Part shown: positions 33,471 to 45,590 of the stretch, one piece after another | How positions within the stretch are numbered: position 1 is the first letter of the stretch | How the letters are laid out: every line of letters starts with the position of its first letter | Assembly: GCA_003508835.1 (NCBI GenBank) | Contig: PUFA01000170.1 | Coordinates: 3,650,821 to 3,714,820, forward strand | Source of the DNA: Eonycteris spelaea | Lineage: Eukaryota > Chordata > Mammalia > Chiroptera > Pteropodidae | Direction: 5' to 3' | DNA: 64,000 nucleotides | Program-made: the position numbers and the translations under genes | Notes under the pieces: generated by a model | Databases searched by the model: none | What the model saw: the letters and a program-made list of their open reading frames with translations, nothing else | What the model was told of the DNA's origin: nothing

Positions 33471-34254
33471 TATACCTCTCCAGATTTCAAGTGACCATTT
33501 GGAAGACTTTCACTGAAAAAAAAAATGTGGTACCCCAAGTTCAGTGCATCCTAAGCACAAAGTTAGCCTGATTATTGTTTAATCCAACGTTAGTCACTAT
33601 AGTGATCCACCTGATGAGCTTTTCCCAGACAGCATCCCGGACCAGCCAGAGAAGAACTAAGAGATAGCACTTACCTTTAAGAACAGATGCCTGTAGCTTT
33701 TGGTACAGGATTGTTATAAAGGTGGTTTTTCTTATAGCCCAGCCACAGGAATTGATAATAGTCACAGAAGCACATATGTTTCTGGTTGCTCAGTTTCTCT
33801 TAGAAAATTTACATGTGCTATCACAGTACTCTGATGTTTGAAAATGTCATGACCTTGTTATATGAAAATGACAGTGCTGAGCTATGCTTTGAGTTGTTTA
33901 TTCGAAGGCAGCGAAAGGTCAGAAATCCAGTGACTCTTTTCTCTCCTGTTTCTCTTATAAAAGGTAACATGCATCCCTGAGAGGGATGATTCAGGATATA
34001 TAAATGTTTCCTATGTATAAGGCATATGTTAGACAGTCAGGAGCTACAGAGGGATCAGTTTGCATCCTGTCCTTGAAAAGCTACAGTGGAGGCCTTCCTG
34101 TGTGGATTGGCAAATGGCTTTTTATTTCTTGGTCTGTATGCTTGCTTATAGTTTTTTGGTAACAGTCCCACAGGAATATATTTACCTCACAATAGCTGAA
34201 ATATAAAATGTGAACTTCATAATTCCAAAATTTAAATCTTACTATAACCAAAAC
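33471..34254. other. Upstream flank, no recognised feature
   Basis: I see no repeat or gene that I can support. Confidence 0.45.
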
Positions 34255-34375
34255 TCTTAATTTTTATTGTGAAATATTTCATACATACAATACACACATG
34301 TTCATAAACAGTTAAAAATTATTAATGAGATTAATACCATCTGGGTTAAGAAATAACAGTTAATGAAATAAAATC
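34255..34375 (-). mobile_element. L1M 3' UTR fragment, antisense
   Basis: TTTTTATTGTGAAATATTTCATACATACA and later ATCTGGGTTAAGAAATAACAG fit antisense L1M 3' UTR. Confidence 0.5.
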
Positions 34376-34542
34376 CTAAGTGAGCATCTGGCCCAGCTGT
34401 AGTGGGACAAGGTCCTTGAGATACGGCAGAAATAGTGGGCTAAAGGAGTAGGCTGCTCTCATTTTTTTCTTCCTTCTAAGATTGCTGTGTTTTATCTCCA
34501 CCTCTCAGCAGTGAATCAAACTAAATTTACTTCTCAGTAATA

Positions 34543-35169
34543 CAGTAGCCCCCCTTAACTTTGGGGATACGTTCCAAGACCCCCAGTGGATGCCCAAAAC
34601 CATGTGTAGTACCAAACCCTATATACACTAGGGTTTTCCCTATACATACATACTTTTGATAAATTTTAATTTATAAATTAAATAAGAGAATAACAACGGC
34701 AACTAATAAAATAAAACAGTTATAACAATATACTATAATAAAAGTTATGAGACTGTGGTCTTGCTCTCTCTCTCAAAACCATATCGTACTGTACTCACCC
34801 TTCTTTTTCTTATCACGATGTGCGATGATGTGAGGTGAATGACGTAGGCATTGTGACACAGTATTAGGCTACAATAAGGGTTACTTGAACACAAGCACTG
34901 TGATACCTCAACTGTCGATCTGATAACTGAGACGGCTACTAGGTGACAAAGGGTGAGTAGTGCATACAATGTGGAGGTGCTGGGAAAAGGGCTAAGTCAT
35001 GTCCTGAGCTAGACAGAATGAGACAGAAAGAGATCCCATCACGCTACTCAGAACAGCGCACAATTTAAAACTTATGATTATTTATTTCTGAAATTCTCCA
35101 TTTAATATTTTCTGATCACAGGTAATTGAAACCATAGAAAGCGAAACTGCAGAGAAGGGGTGACTACTG
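34543..35169 (-). mobile_element. Tigger2/Tigger7-like DNA transposon, internally deleted
   Basis: The left end CAGTAGCCCCCCTTAACTTTGG and right end (GCAGAGAAGGGGTGACTACTG) are inverted termini; TA flanks the left end. Inside are CCCAAAACCATGTGTAGTACC, a CTCTCTCTCT tract, GGTGAATGACGTAGGCATTGTGAC, and, on the minus strand, GTGCTTGTGTTCAAGTAACCC, the leader before the transposase start in the full element. The transposase gene is deleted, leaving 627 bp. Confidence 0.82.
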
Positions 35170-35559
35170 TGTGGCAGCAGTGCATGGATAGGAAAACAGA
35201 AATTTCATGAGTAATAGTCAAGACAAGTCAACCACAGGAAAGAATGTGGGCTTGGCTCATTGGAATCCTATACCGTTAAAGAGTAACTGGGACCTGACTT
35301 GCCTTCTTACCATTAAAATAACAAACATTAGAAAACTTGAAAAAAATAAAAGAACCAATGTGTTCTTGTACATTAGACAACAAAAGGTACAGGACTGAGA
35401 AAAAGAAACAAATGAGGTGAGTAGGCCTTAATCTCTCTAGCTTTGCACTTGAAGGCACTTTCTGGAGTACCATGTGGACAGAGTTGAGCAAAACAGAACA
35501 TGACAATTTCACTAAATTGAGGTGACAAACATCAGATTTAGGAGAGGCTAAATCACCTG

Positions 35560-36225
35560 ACGTTTGGAATGCTGAGAGCTGGAGAGGAAGAGCAGGGAAA
35601 GAGCTCCCTGAATCTGCAAGGGTTACCCCGAAATCTATTAGTAAATACTGAACTACGGATGCAAGGGTGAAACTCCTTCAGGCTGGTCAAAGAATGATTG
35701 AGGGGCCATGAGCTAAGCAATGCCCATCACTCACATAAGCTTTATGCAGATCTGCAGTAGAGAGTCCTGTTGAACTCCCTAGACACTCAACAGACATCCC
35801 ACAGAGGTCCCACCTTAATGACAGGGCTAAACTAAGCCCTAATGTTCAGATTTTCTCTTGGTCATCCCTGACCAAGCTACAAAACAAATCATATTTGAGT
35901 TAAACTGATCCAGAAGTAACTTAAATGCCTACCAAACAATTCAACATTCTTTAAAAGACAACAAAACACAGGCACACAACATAAAATTTACAATGTTCAG
36001 AACTCAATAGAAAATTATAAGACATATAAACAGTAGAAAAATAAGACTCATATTCAAGAGAGATATCAAGCAATTGAAATACATCCAGAAGTTATAGAGT
36101 TGGTGTTTCAGCAGATATTTTTGAAACAGCTATCATAAATATGCTCAAGGATTTCAAGAAAAACAAATATAATGAGAACAGAAAGAAAAGATATAAACAG
36201 ATTATTACATATAAAATTATTGTAT
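35560..36225 (+). mobile_element. L1M 5' UTR/ORF1 start fragment
   Basis: Text such as AACTCAATAGAAAATTATAAGACAT, TCAGCAGATATTTTTGAAACAGCTATCATAAATATGCTCAAGGATTTC and the upstream CCAGAAGTAACTTAAATGCC follows the 5' region of mammalian L1M elements. ORF1 is not intact, and the rest of the element is missing. Confidence 0.65.
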
Positions 36226-37214
36226 ATACTAAATATAATAATATATATGGATTTGCATTAGGCTCAGGAATTCAGAAGGGGACAAGAGGGAACACAAGGC
36301 AGTCCTCATGAAGCACATCACCTGGCCCAGAAGAGAGCTGTTAACCTGTTATACAAGATGTCATGGGTGTCATGATAGGCAAGGCATGGATTGTCATGTT
36401 TGATCCATTCTGCCCACTAACAAAACGAGATTTTAGAATATCTGCCTTTTCAAGTAGAAAAAAAGAAAGAAGGAAAACCACTATTATCTTTTTCTGATCT
36501 CTCAAATTTAGCTCTTTTCCCTTTGAAGCCCAAACCTAAATTACTTGATATTTACATTGATTGTTTTTTAGCAACCATCTCATATGTATATATATGGAGA
36601 ATATTACAAAATTGTTTTAATAGGGGTGAAAATTAAACAAACCAGCTATATCAAATTATTATTATATGAACATATTTCAAAAGATTTTTGAAGTTTTACC
36701 ATGAAATCAAATGGATAGTTAGCAAACATCCTTTCAAAATGGCCAACTATGTGTCAGTGATTGTAATAATAAAAATGAATTCAACTCATGCTAGGAAATA
36801 CTTAATGTAATCGCTCACTGAACATATCGTAATGGGCTATCACCCAGTGCATGCGGCAGTTGCAAAGAAGGTTTTGGTAGGGATCTATGGTCAGGCAATG
36901 TGTCAGGAGTTCAGAAAACTGAGCCAAGCTAGAAGACACAGGTAATTGGTTCCGAAAGGGATGGGTCGATAAGCTCCAGCATCCAGGAAATGGGGCAAAG
37001 ATGATGACTGGAGGCAGCCGTGCTCAGCAACAGAAGAGAATGAATTTGCCGAGTGATTCTACTACAGGCGCTGTTGTCTTCTGACTCCCCTTATGCTTCT
37101 TGCAAGGAATAAAAAGCTTTTGGGTTGTAGAGAGGCAACAGGAAGAGTCCCAAGTCCAGTCTGCGAAGTGCTAGAATTGGGGCAAGTCCTGAAAGGTTAT
37201 ATGAGGATAATGGG
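36226..37214. other. Upstream flank, no recognised feature
   Basis: An AT-rich patch at 36230-36250 is followed by sequence of ordinary composition. I recognise nothing. Confidence 0.45.
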
Positions 37215-37608
37215 GTCAACCTTATGCCGACACTCTAACAAAAACACATATATTCAGCCTTAAAAAGAAATGGAATTCTGATACATGCTGCAACACAGAT
37301 GAACCTTGAAAACATTATGCTAAGTGAGATAAGCCAGACACAAAAGGACACATATCGCATGGTTCCACTACTTGAGGGACTTAGAATAGACACATTCAGA
37401 GAAACAGAAAGTAGAATGGGGGTTGCCAGGGACTGAGGCAAGGGAGAAATGGGGAGTTATTGTTTAATGGGGACCGAGTTTTAGTTTGGGTTGGGAAAAT
37501 GTCTGGAGACAAATGGTGGTAAAGGCTGCACAGCAATGTGAATGCACTAAATGCCACTGAATTGTACCAATTTTCTGTCATGGACTTTTTACCACAATAA
37601 ATCCCTAC
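37215..37608 (+). mobile_element. L1MB/L1MC 3' end
   Basis: ATTCAGCCTTAAAAAGAAATGGAATTCTG, ATGCTAAGTGAGATAAGCCAGACAC, GGGGGTTGCCAGGGACTGAGG and AATTGTACCAATTTTCTGTCATGG are ordered L1 3' landmarks ending in ACCACAATAAAT. Confidence 0.85.
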
Positions 37609-37654
37609 ATGTGAGTATTTAATATTTACATTTAATATTAGTGAAAACCAACTA

Positions 37655-37945
37655 TTAGGGTTGCTAGATAAAATATAGGATACTCAGTGAAATTTAAATT
37701 TCAGAAAAACAACAGGGTTTTTGGGTTTGTTTTTGTTTCTTTTTGTTTGTTTGTTTGTTGTTGGTTTGTTTTAGTGTAAAATGTTCCATGGAATGTTCAG
37801 GGCATATGTATATTTAAAAAATTATTTGTTGTTTATCTAAAGTGGGACATATTTATACCAAAAATTATTCATTGTTTATCTGAAATTCAGATTCACTGGG
37901 AATCTGTAGTTGTATTTGCCAAATACAGGAAATTAACTACTATGC
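37655..37945. mobile_element. Palindromic MITE (MER53-like) carrying a (TTTG)n expansion
   Basis: The left half (GGGTTGCTAGATAAAATATAGG, AATTTAAATTTCAG) is mirrored on the right (GTTGTTTATCTGAAATTCAG, ATTTGCCAAAT), as in the palindromic mammalian DNA element I remember as MER53. A TTTG-rich microsatellite (37717-37772) sits in the left half. Family name tentative. Confidence 0.55.
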
Positions 37946-38519
37946 ATCAGACATCATGCTAGGGACTAATATATAATGTGGCACAATATTATGATCTGGT
38001 CTTTGAGGGTTTTTTTTAAGTTATGGTCATTCTTAAACATCTTAGCAGTATGAATTACACCTTTATAAATAGAGTCATTAAACATAAAAGTGATATAACT
38101 TGAAAAGAATTCTCTAAGTTAAAATTTTAAATGATTAGGAAAAAAGAAACCCTAATGCTAAAAATAAGAAAACAAGAAAATGCCTATGAATTCCTTCTTA
38201 ATTTTTATGGTGTTTGTATGTAGTATTGGATAGTGTTGTTATAGTGTAATTCTTCTTAATATTTGAAAGAACACAATTAAAAGGAAAGTTTTTTTAATCT
38301 TATTGCTTTACAAGAAAAACACATCTCCGCTTAAGACTATAGTCATGATGCTTTATTCTATGTTAATATTTTTAAATGTATACTTTTCATGTACACACAC
38401 TTCTTATTTTAAAATAAAAACCAGCACCCTCTTTCTGTCAGTATTTCAATATACGCTAATCTGTCTCCCACTTGTAATTTCTACTTCCTGCAATCTATCA
38501 ATGATGGGTTAATCTTCCC

Positions 38520-38790
38520 AGAACATATCTGATATTGTTTTCCTGTCCAAAAGCTTCCGTGCTGTTCTTCTACTTTAGGACAATACTTGAAATCATTGGC
38601 TTGGATTTCAAGTCCTCCAAAATTCACTCCCTTCCTCACCTCCATTTTACTTTTCCAGCCTTATCTCACTCCCCTAGCAAACTCTTCCAGAAAGTGAAGT
38701 ACTTTGTCCTTTAATATGTTTTCACCTTTTGACCTCTGCCAAAAATGCGTCCATTCTCCTAGCTCGTTTTCCTCCTTGAAATCTTTCTTA
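38520..38790 (+). mobile_element. Possible L2-like fragment
   Basis: Pyrimidine-rich text with GGACAATACTTGAAATCATTGGCTTGG and CCTCACCTCCATTTTACTTTTCCAGCC vaguely follows L2 word order. Weak. Confidence 0.35.
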
Positions 38791-38799
38791 TCTTTTAAT

Positions 38800-39122
38800 G
38801 TAGTGGCTTTCAACTGATTTCTGTTTCATTTGTCTTGTTTTACTGAGACCCACTGTAAGAAATATATTTTACATTGCAACCCGACATACACACAAACACA
38901 CACACCCCTATATGTACATAAAAATTAAATGGAACAAAATTTTCCTGAAAGCACATTTCCCTTATATTGTGTGATGTAAATTTGTATTTCTTTTTTTACT
39001 GTATTGTATTCTATTCTCTACCATTCTGTTTCATTGAAAGAAATGCTAGTCTCATCTCATCGAATTGATTTCTCGACTCAATTATGGGTTACTATTCTCC
39101 AATTGAAAACATTGCTTTAGTG
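38800..39122. mobile_element. hAT-Charlie non-autonomous element
   Basis: TAGTGGCTTTCAACTG at the left and TTGCTTTAGTGC at the right form hAT-like termini. Inside are GAGACCCACTGTAAGAAATATATTTTACATTGCAACCC, a CACACA tract and AATTGATTTCTCGACTCAATTATGGGTTAC, as in a MER1-group element. Confidence 0.65.
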
Positions 39123-39740
39123 CTTACCTAAGATGTCCCTTCCTGGAGAAAGACTTTCGGCTTCTTAATCAGACGTAGTCTTTCCTTTCTTGAAACTCTG
39201 ATAAGGGCTGGGAAATCCAATCCTACTTTTAGAGTATGTAGGAGGAGCCCTGATGTAGTAGCATCTTCAGTTCTTCTTATTAGAATAAAATGATTAAAGG
39301 TATGGTAATAATGGGGGGAAAATGAAAAGAAAAGCAAACTACTTGAATAGAGTAACATTTTCAGAAATGTACTACTCAGTAGCCAGAAAACATTCAAAGG
39401 GGGAAATCCTTTAAATATTGTTTTTAAGAAAACTTCAAAGAGGATACCCAAGTCATGCAACTGTTTTTTAACATAAAAATCTTCAAAGAATACATTTCCC
39501 ATGCAATGCTTAAAATTCTCAAAGGGGGCTCCCTCTGGAGTAAAACTCTTTGAAGGTGAAATCTCTTCCATCATGCGAATTTTTTTTCAAAGAGAAAACC
39601 TTTTCCAAATTTTCCTTAAGCCAGAGACATTCTTTAAGGAAGAATTATTTCAGAAATAGAAAACTGACTTTTCAGTGTTATGTGCATCTTAGATTCCTCC
39701 AAGGGAAACCTTTAAAAATAAGGAAAATAAACTACTGACA
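39123..39740. other. Unclassified block with repeated TTCAAAG words and a 148-aa antisense frame
   Basis: The words TTCAAAG/TCAAAG recur at about 39394, 39434, 39482, 39516 and again, inverted, near 39549. A 148-codon open frame runs on the minus strand at 39128-39574. Its translation has no signature I know; the frame may be chance or the trace of an unidentified repeat. Confidence 0.35.
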
Positions 39741-40154
39741 GTAATTTTTATAACGCTTAAGTCTGGCAAGTGAAAGAAAAGTCTTGTCAGCACTGTACAC
39801 AATATGCTTCATTTTAATTTTGTAAAAATATAAATGCCTTGATTTAGGGTTGTTAAATATATAGATCTAATTGTAATAAGAGAAACAAAAATAATATTTT
39901 CTAGGGTCTTCCTTTTGGTTCAAAAAGAAAGCAAGTAAAAACTTTCAATGTGTAGCTCAACTTAATTTCTAGATTTTATACTTAATATAAACTTTGATGA
40001 GATCTTACTGGTGGTTTCTCCTCAACTATCTGTTATTAAGGTAATTTTGCAGGTTACTATGACATTTGAAGAGAAAAATTGCAGACATAAGGGATCAGAC
40101 CCATTGTCCCCAAAATGCAATATTCTGTCATTGGTACCAGGAATTGTGCTTTTG

Positions 40155-40300
40155 TGGCCTGGCCATTTAGTCACTTATTTACTCATTCAACAAATATTTA
40201 TTATAATTACTATTTGCCAAGTATTAGGCTGCCTGTCTTCTCGCATGACATCAAAATTAAAAAATGGAGTATATACCCTCCCAAGAGTCTCCTTTTCACT
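40155..40300 (-). mobile_element. L2 LINE 3' end, antisense
   Basis: TTACTCATTCAACAAATATTTATTATAATTACTATTTGCCAAGTATTAGG is the antisense L2 tail, with the rest decaying. Confidence 0.65.
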
Positions 40301-40769
40301 TTCTTTTCTCCAGCAGTCACTGGGATTAGTTACTAGAAGGACCGAAACAGAAGCAGTTGTTTTCATCGAACCATTTATATAATACAGATTCTAGATCTAC
40401 ATAGGTAGGTTGGAAGATCTAGAATCTGAATTAAATTGTTCTGGTAAAAAAAAGAACTATCTACCAGCATTTCTAAGTTTAACACAACCAAACACTGGCA
40501 TCAGTTTTGACTTGTGTTCCGTGTGATACAAAATGCTCACTTTGCTTTATAAAATAACAACATCATTGGGAATATTAAAAATTAATGGACAAGTACACTT
40601 GCACCTCTGTGAAGTTTTTTCCCCGAATCTATAACTTTAATCTAATCGTGACCCAATAGAAATACCCAATTAAGAAACATTCTATAGCATAGTTCATTAT
40701 GAATCTTCGAAAATGTCCGTCAATCATGAAAAACAAGGCAAGACTGAGAAATTGTCACAGGTTAGAAGG

Positions 40770-41022
40770 AACTAAGGAGACATTTTGATTAAATGTGATG
40801 TGGTATTCTGGGTTGGGTTCTGAAAGAGAAAAAGGACATCAATGGGAAAATTGGTGAAATACAGTCTGTAGCTAAGTGCTGTTAATTTCATAGTGTTAAC
40901 TGTGATTGTGTAAGATGTAGACATTAGGGGATACTGGATGAAGGGTATATGAGAAGTCTATGTATCTTTACAACTGTGCTGTAAACCTAAAATTATTTCA
41001 TAATAAATCATTCAAAAATATA
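40770..41022 (+). mobile_element. L1M 3' UTR fragment
   Basis: GATGTGGTATTCTGGGTTGGG, GGAAAATTGGTGAAATAC, GATTGTGTAAGATGTAGACATTAGGGGATACTGG and AAATTATTTCATAATAAATC follow the terminal L1M consensus in order. Confidence 0.7.
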
Positions 41023-41399
41023 TTAGTGCCATTCAAGTGCAGGGGAAACAGTGACTCTGAAAGTGATGTTTAAATGCTTGAGGTCTGGGAAATGCCACCC
41101 CAAGGCATACACTGTCCTAAGCATTGCATCAGCTGTTGTGTGGAGTCTGCAGGATGCCCAATAAGCAAAAGCCACATATAGGTGACCCAAAGTACTATCT
41201 CTGGATTGGAAGAAAAGTTTGGGTTTTTTTTCCCTATTAGTTCTCCTTCCAAATAATTCACTAATTCAAAAAGCACTCACCGATTCTGAAGAGGTCTCAG
41301 TCAATGAACTGGGTGCTGGATGTACAAAGCCCACTTAAACATGGTTCTTGCTTAAACATGTTTCTTGCTTTCAAAGGTCTCACAGCCTCCAGTGGTGGG

Positions 41400-41565
41400 A
41401 GACCTATTCACTCAAAAATACACAGTTATTTTTTGAGTTCCTACGCTGTGCCAGTCACTATTCTTGGTGCTTGGGACACAACAGTGAACAAAACCTGCAA
41501 AGATTCCTGTCCCTGAGGAGTTTATATTCTCTTAGGAGAGGTTTAGGGAGAGACACCCAATTTAT
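41400..41565 (-). mobile_element. L2 LINE 3' end, antisense
   Basis: GAGTTCCTACGCTGTGCCAGTCACTATTC, GCTTGGGACACAACAGTGAAC, and TCCTGTCCCTGAGGAGTTTATATTCTC match antisense L2. Confidence 0.75.
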
Positions 41566-42004
41566 AATCAGGGAAATATATTAATAAATAATGGAAATCT
41601 GATTCAAACCCAGAGTTTGTCTTTGCCGGTAGCCTTCACAGAAAGTATGGCTGGCCTGTGGCATAACTCCCCCTAACCTGCTCTGGTTGATTATGTCCCA
41701 TCTCCACTCAGACATGGTCAAGCAGAGGCACTGAGTGGACATAGTATGATAGGGTCATGATTATATATCCTCCAAAGGGCACTCCTGTTGGGACAAGGGA
41801 ACCCAGCTTATACTTGCGAAGTAGAAATTATGATGTGGCTGGAATCTAGGAATTTGTTAGAAGCCTTTTAGCGGCTCCTCTACAGGCCAGCAAACCTTAT
41901 GCCTACTCCAGGTAACACTAGTTGGCCTTTGCCTCGCACTTAGTTTTAAGCTCCTTCCTGTGCATGTCTTGTATTGAGACACCCTTCTTAATGTAAAGAA
42001 TTTA

Positions 42005-42370
42005 TGAAATCTATACCGTATGTCAGGTGCTGTTTAGGAAGTTGGGGTTACAGGGATGAAAAACAAAATCCCTGCCATTATAAAGCTTATAGTCTAGTGG
42101 GGGGACAGGTAATAAAAAAAGTAGGCAAATAAGTCCATGATACCATTTTATATAGCTAAAAGGAACATCAAAAAAGGAAAAAGAGCAAAAAGTGATAGGG
42201 ACCTGGGGTGGAGAGAGGAGCACTGTTTTGTATAGAATTTTTAGAAAAATCCTCTCTTTGGAGTATGCCACATTCTGGTTGCTGTGTGAAGAATCAGAAA
42301 TGAAGAGAACATGAATAGAAGCAGAGAGAAGGTTTAGGGGGCTATTTCAGGAATCGCGACGACAGGACAA
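42005..42370 (-). mobile_element. L2 LINE, antisense (3' segment)
   Basis: TACCGTATGTCAGGTGCTGTTTAGG, GGATGAAAAACAAAATCCCTGCC, AGCTTATAGTCTAGTGGGGGG is the antisense L2 3' end, continuing into ORF2-proximal sequence. It is interrupted by a sense L2 tail at 42385. Confidence 0.75.
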
Positions 42371-42379
42371 TAAAACATT

Positions 42380-42490
42380 CTTTTAAGCACTAGAATGTAA
42401 ACTCCTTGAGAGCAGGTTCTATAGTTACTGCTGTTTCCCTCTTAAATAAAACAACCTACCTTATGGTAGGCATTCAATAAACCTGCGTGC
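42380..42490 (+). mobile_element. L2 LINE 3' end, sense, nested
   Basis: ACTAGAATGTAAACTCCTTGAGAGCAGG and GTAGGCATTCAATAAACC are the sense L2 terminus, lying between two antisense L2 segments. Confidence 0.75.
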
Positions 42491-43300
42491 ACAGGTGACC
42501 AGAGCAGTATAATGGCCTAAGGCAGAAACAAGCTCAGCATTTTTGAGAAAGAACCAAAAGACCAACGTTCAGAGGGCAGAGAACAGGAGGAGGAGGCAGA
42601 GTGTTTTCGATGAGGTCTCGGAACTAGAGTGGCCAGGAAGGTAGGACCTTGTTTACCATAATAAGTTTGGAATTTATTCTAACGGTGATGTGGAACTGTT
42701 CCAGGATGCGGGCGTGGAGAGGGAAACGGGGGTCTGAACTGTGCCATGCTTGTAGTCTGATTTATAACTTAGAAAGATCATTCCGCTGCATGAAGAATGG
42801 ACTGTATACAGACCAAAAATAGAGGCCAGGAAGTGTGAGGTGGCAATTGTAGGAGTCATGAAAAGACGTGGTAGTTACTTGTACTAGCTAGCTTGTCACA
42901 CTAGAGGATGTGAGAATTGTTTGAATCGAGATTTACATAGCCAGCAGAACATGCTCTAGGATTGTAGCAGGAGTTGGGAAAAGAAATAAGGATGACTTCT
43001 AGCATGTTGGGCTAAATATATACGTGAAGGGTACTGCCATTATATGAAATGGGAAAGACCTAGGAAAGATCAGGTTTAGGTGAGACTAGAGGAATACAGC
43101 TATTTTTTTCTGGCCATGTTAACTCTGCTAGTTCAATTAGCTATCGAGGTGGATATGCTGAGTGGACAGCGGATACATGAATCAAGAGCTCAGGCAGGCA
43201 GATGGGGCTGGAAAAACAAAATTGGCCGTCGATGTGAGGATGATATTTAAAGACATGGGAACTTCCTGGTGAGGAGGGGTAAACATAGAGAACACTAAAA
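42491..43300 (-). mobile_element. L2 LINE, antisense (5' segment)
   Basis: GACCTTGTTTACCATAATAAGTTTGGAATTTATTC, TTAGAAAGATCATTCCGCTGC, GGATGACTTCTAGCATG and CATGTTAACTCTGC follow antisense L2 towards its 5' part. Unusually long for an L2 remnant. Confidence 0.6.
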
Positions 43301-45390
43301 GCTGAATCTTGTGGTTCTTCAGCATTTAGAGAGATAGGAACGTGCTTTCAGGGCTTCCCTTATAAGTTGTCCTTTCTTAATGTTCACAGAGGTGCTATGT
43401 AGTCAGCACCCTGTCTGTGACCCCACCCATATTTTATCCTTCTGAACTTTACAAAATGTCCAAATTGCAAAGAGCATCTTTAACCACTGTCAGTGCTGAT
43501 ACGGATCTTTTCACTTTAAATGTTTACTATGTGGAATTTGGGCGGGGGGGGGGGCGGATATAAAATTGCGAACTTTATTTAATCATATCAATTACTCAGA
43601 GATCTTTCACATTTTGATTAAAAAAGGAAAAAAGCACTAAAAGACTAATATTAATTTTGCAGCCTCTAAATATGCTTATGACACATGGCATCTTCACAAG
43701 TCTGAAGAAGTTCCATATCCATAGTAGACTCACATTTCCTTATCTTCATAAATGGTTAGTGAAAGTTTGTGAGAAATAGACAAACAGCCTAGAAATTAAT
43801 TAAAACAAATCTAATGATGATGGCATTATACAAGCATTATCTACAGATTCCAATAAATAGTAATAATGAACTCCAATTTTTAAGTACTTGGGAACGGAGA
43901 TTTAACAATCACCAAAAAAACTCAAGAGAGTGTGTATTATGTGATTTGAAATGACAAATCTTTATTAAGTTATTTTATAGGGATTATTTGGCCATCCTGT
44001 GCTTACCATTAACCTTTATTATCCTGTAAGCTTTATTTTTACATAGTGTTACTATGACAAAAAAAAAAAAAGTAGAAAACAATCAATCAAGACACACAAC
44101 TCCTAATGCCAATGATAAGATTATTATGGTATCCACTTTGACCATCTCAAAAAAGTGAGTGCTCATTCTGGTGTTCTGTTAGCTTCTTGGGTGAGAGAAA
44201 CTAAAACATGGAGCGAGGAGTGGTGAATCACGCGCAGGTCAAAGGAGCTATGAACAGGTGTGACTCAGGGTGCTGTGTTTGTCCTGGCCCTGCCCCTGTT
44301 GTGTTGAGCTTCTCTGCGCTGCTGTTTTGCTAGGGAGTCAGGCTTCCAAATGGATCCCTGTGTGGAAAAAAGCTAAAAGTTTTTGACATATATAGCACTA
44401 AAGAGCAGCAGAACCATCAGGCAGGTACCCACCTTGAAATCTGGCCATGATCTCCAGTTCTATCTCTAATCCCTCCAATCAGACATCTTGGCAGTAATAG
44501 ACAGGACCATTGTCAAGGACAGGCTGCTGAAAAAAAGCAGTAATGTTGAGAGCAGAAACAAATTTCACAGATTATTTATTATTAGTAAAGTACTTTGAGA
44601 ATAACAGATGATAGGCACTATGAGTTCAAATAATTCTGTTATTAGAAGTAGGGTTTTAAATATATATGCATGAGGGATTCAGTGCAAGAAAATGAAGTGG
44701 ATTCTAAGATCATAAATTCTACACTTTGGGGGAATTTGACACTGTCATTGCTTCCTGGCATATATTGGAAATATTTAAGTGGTTAGACAATTATTTTAGC
44801 AGCTGACAAGTTATGGGACTTAATGCATAATAGGTGGATGATGGGTTGTTACTGCTTTCAATTCAGTGGAACAAACAAAAGAAAATTTAGGGTTGTCATT
44901 GTGACATTCAGAATTTTTCCCACCCCTTAAAATCATTGCCTTTTACTACATAGACACTATTTCATCAAGTTTTGCTTTAAATTCGGATTTGGCTCTCCAT
45001 GGTAAGCCCACCCTTAGAGCGTCAATGCACCACTAATGGTGTCAGCATGTCATTAGACTCCTCATAGCCCACACCAACTGTGGCCATCATTTTCCTCACT
45101 CACACTGGATTTGGTATATACGACTTTTGGTTCTTAACAGAAAATTACTGGGGCTATCATTTTAACCATAACTGAAGACCTGTGGCATTTAGTACCCCTC
45201 AAAAATATGTCTTTTTTTTTTTGAAAAATAAAGCTACTGTAATTATTTTAGATTATCATATTGGCATGGATAATATAATGTCAAAATATCCGTATTGAAA
45301 ATATACATTGTTGTATAATTCAGTTTAGAAATAATATATTCTATAAATATTCACTTTAGTGTGATGCTCTATACTTGTACAATATCTCTC
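43301..45390. other. Upstream flank, no recognised feature except a G-run
   Basis: A run of about 14 G broken by C lies at 43540-43557. The rest, including the moderate-GC 44.2-44.5 kb part, matches no repeat I know and shows no exon-like frame with splice sites. Confidence 0.4.
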
Positions 45391-45394
45391 TTCT

Positions 45395-45590
45395 GAGTTT
45401 TCCAGAATGTTCTCCATGCATTAATTAATTTAACTGCTCAATGTTCTCATGAGAAAAGTATTATGTTAATATTCATTTTTATGGGAAGAAATTTTGGGAG
45501 AGAAAAGCAGCATAGAATTACAAAGCAATTTAGTTTATAGAACAGGATTAGAATTCACAGCTTCTGAGAACATTAATAAGTATTTAAAAT
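45395..45590 (-). repeat. Possible MIR SINE
   Basis: ATGCATTAATTAATTTAACTGCTCAATGTTCTCATGAG, then GCATAGAATTACAAAGCAATTTAG and AGGATTAGAATTCAC, follows antisense MIR spacing, heavily diverged. Confidence 0.45.
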
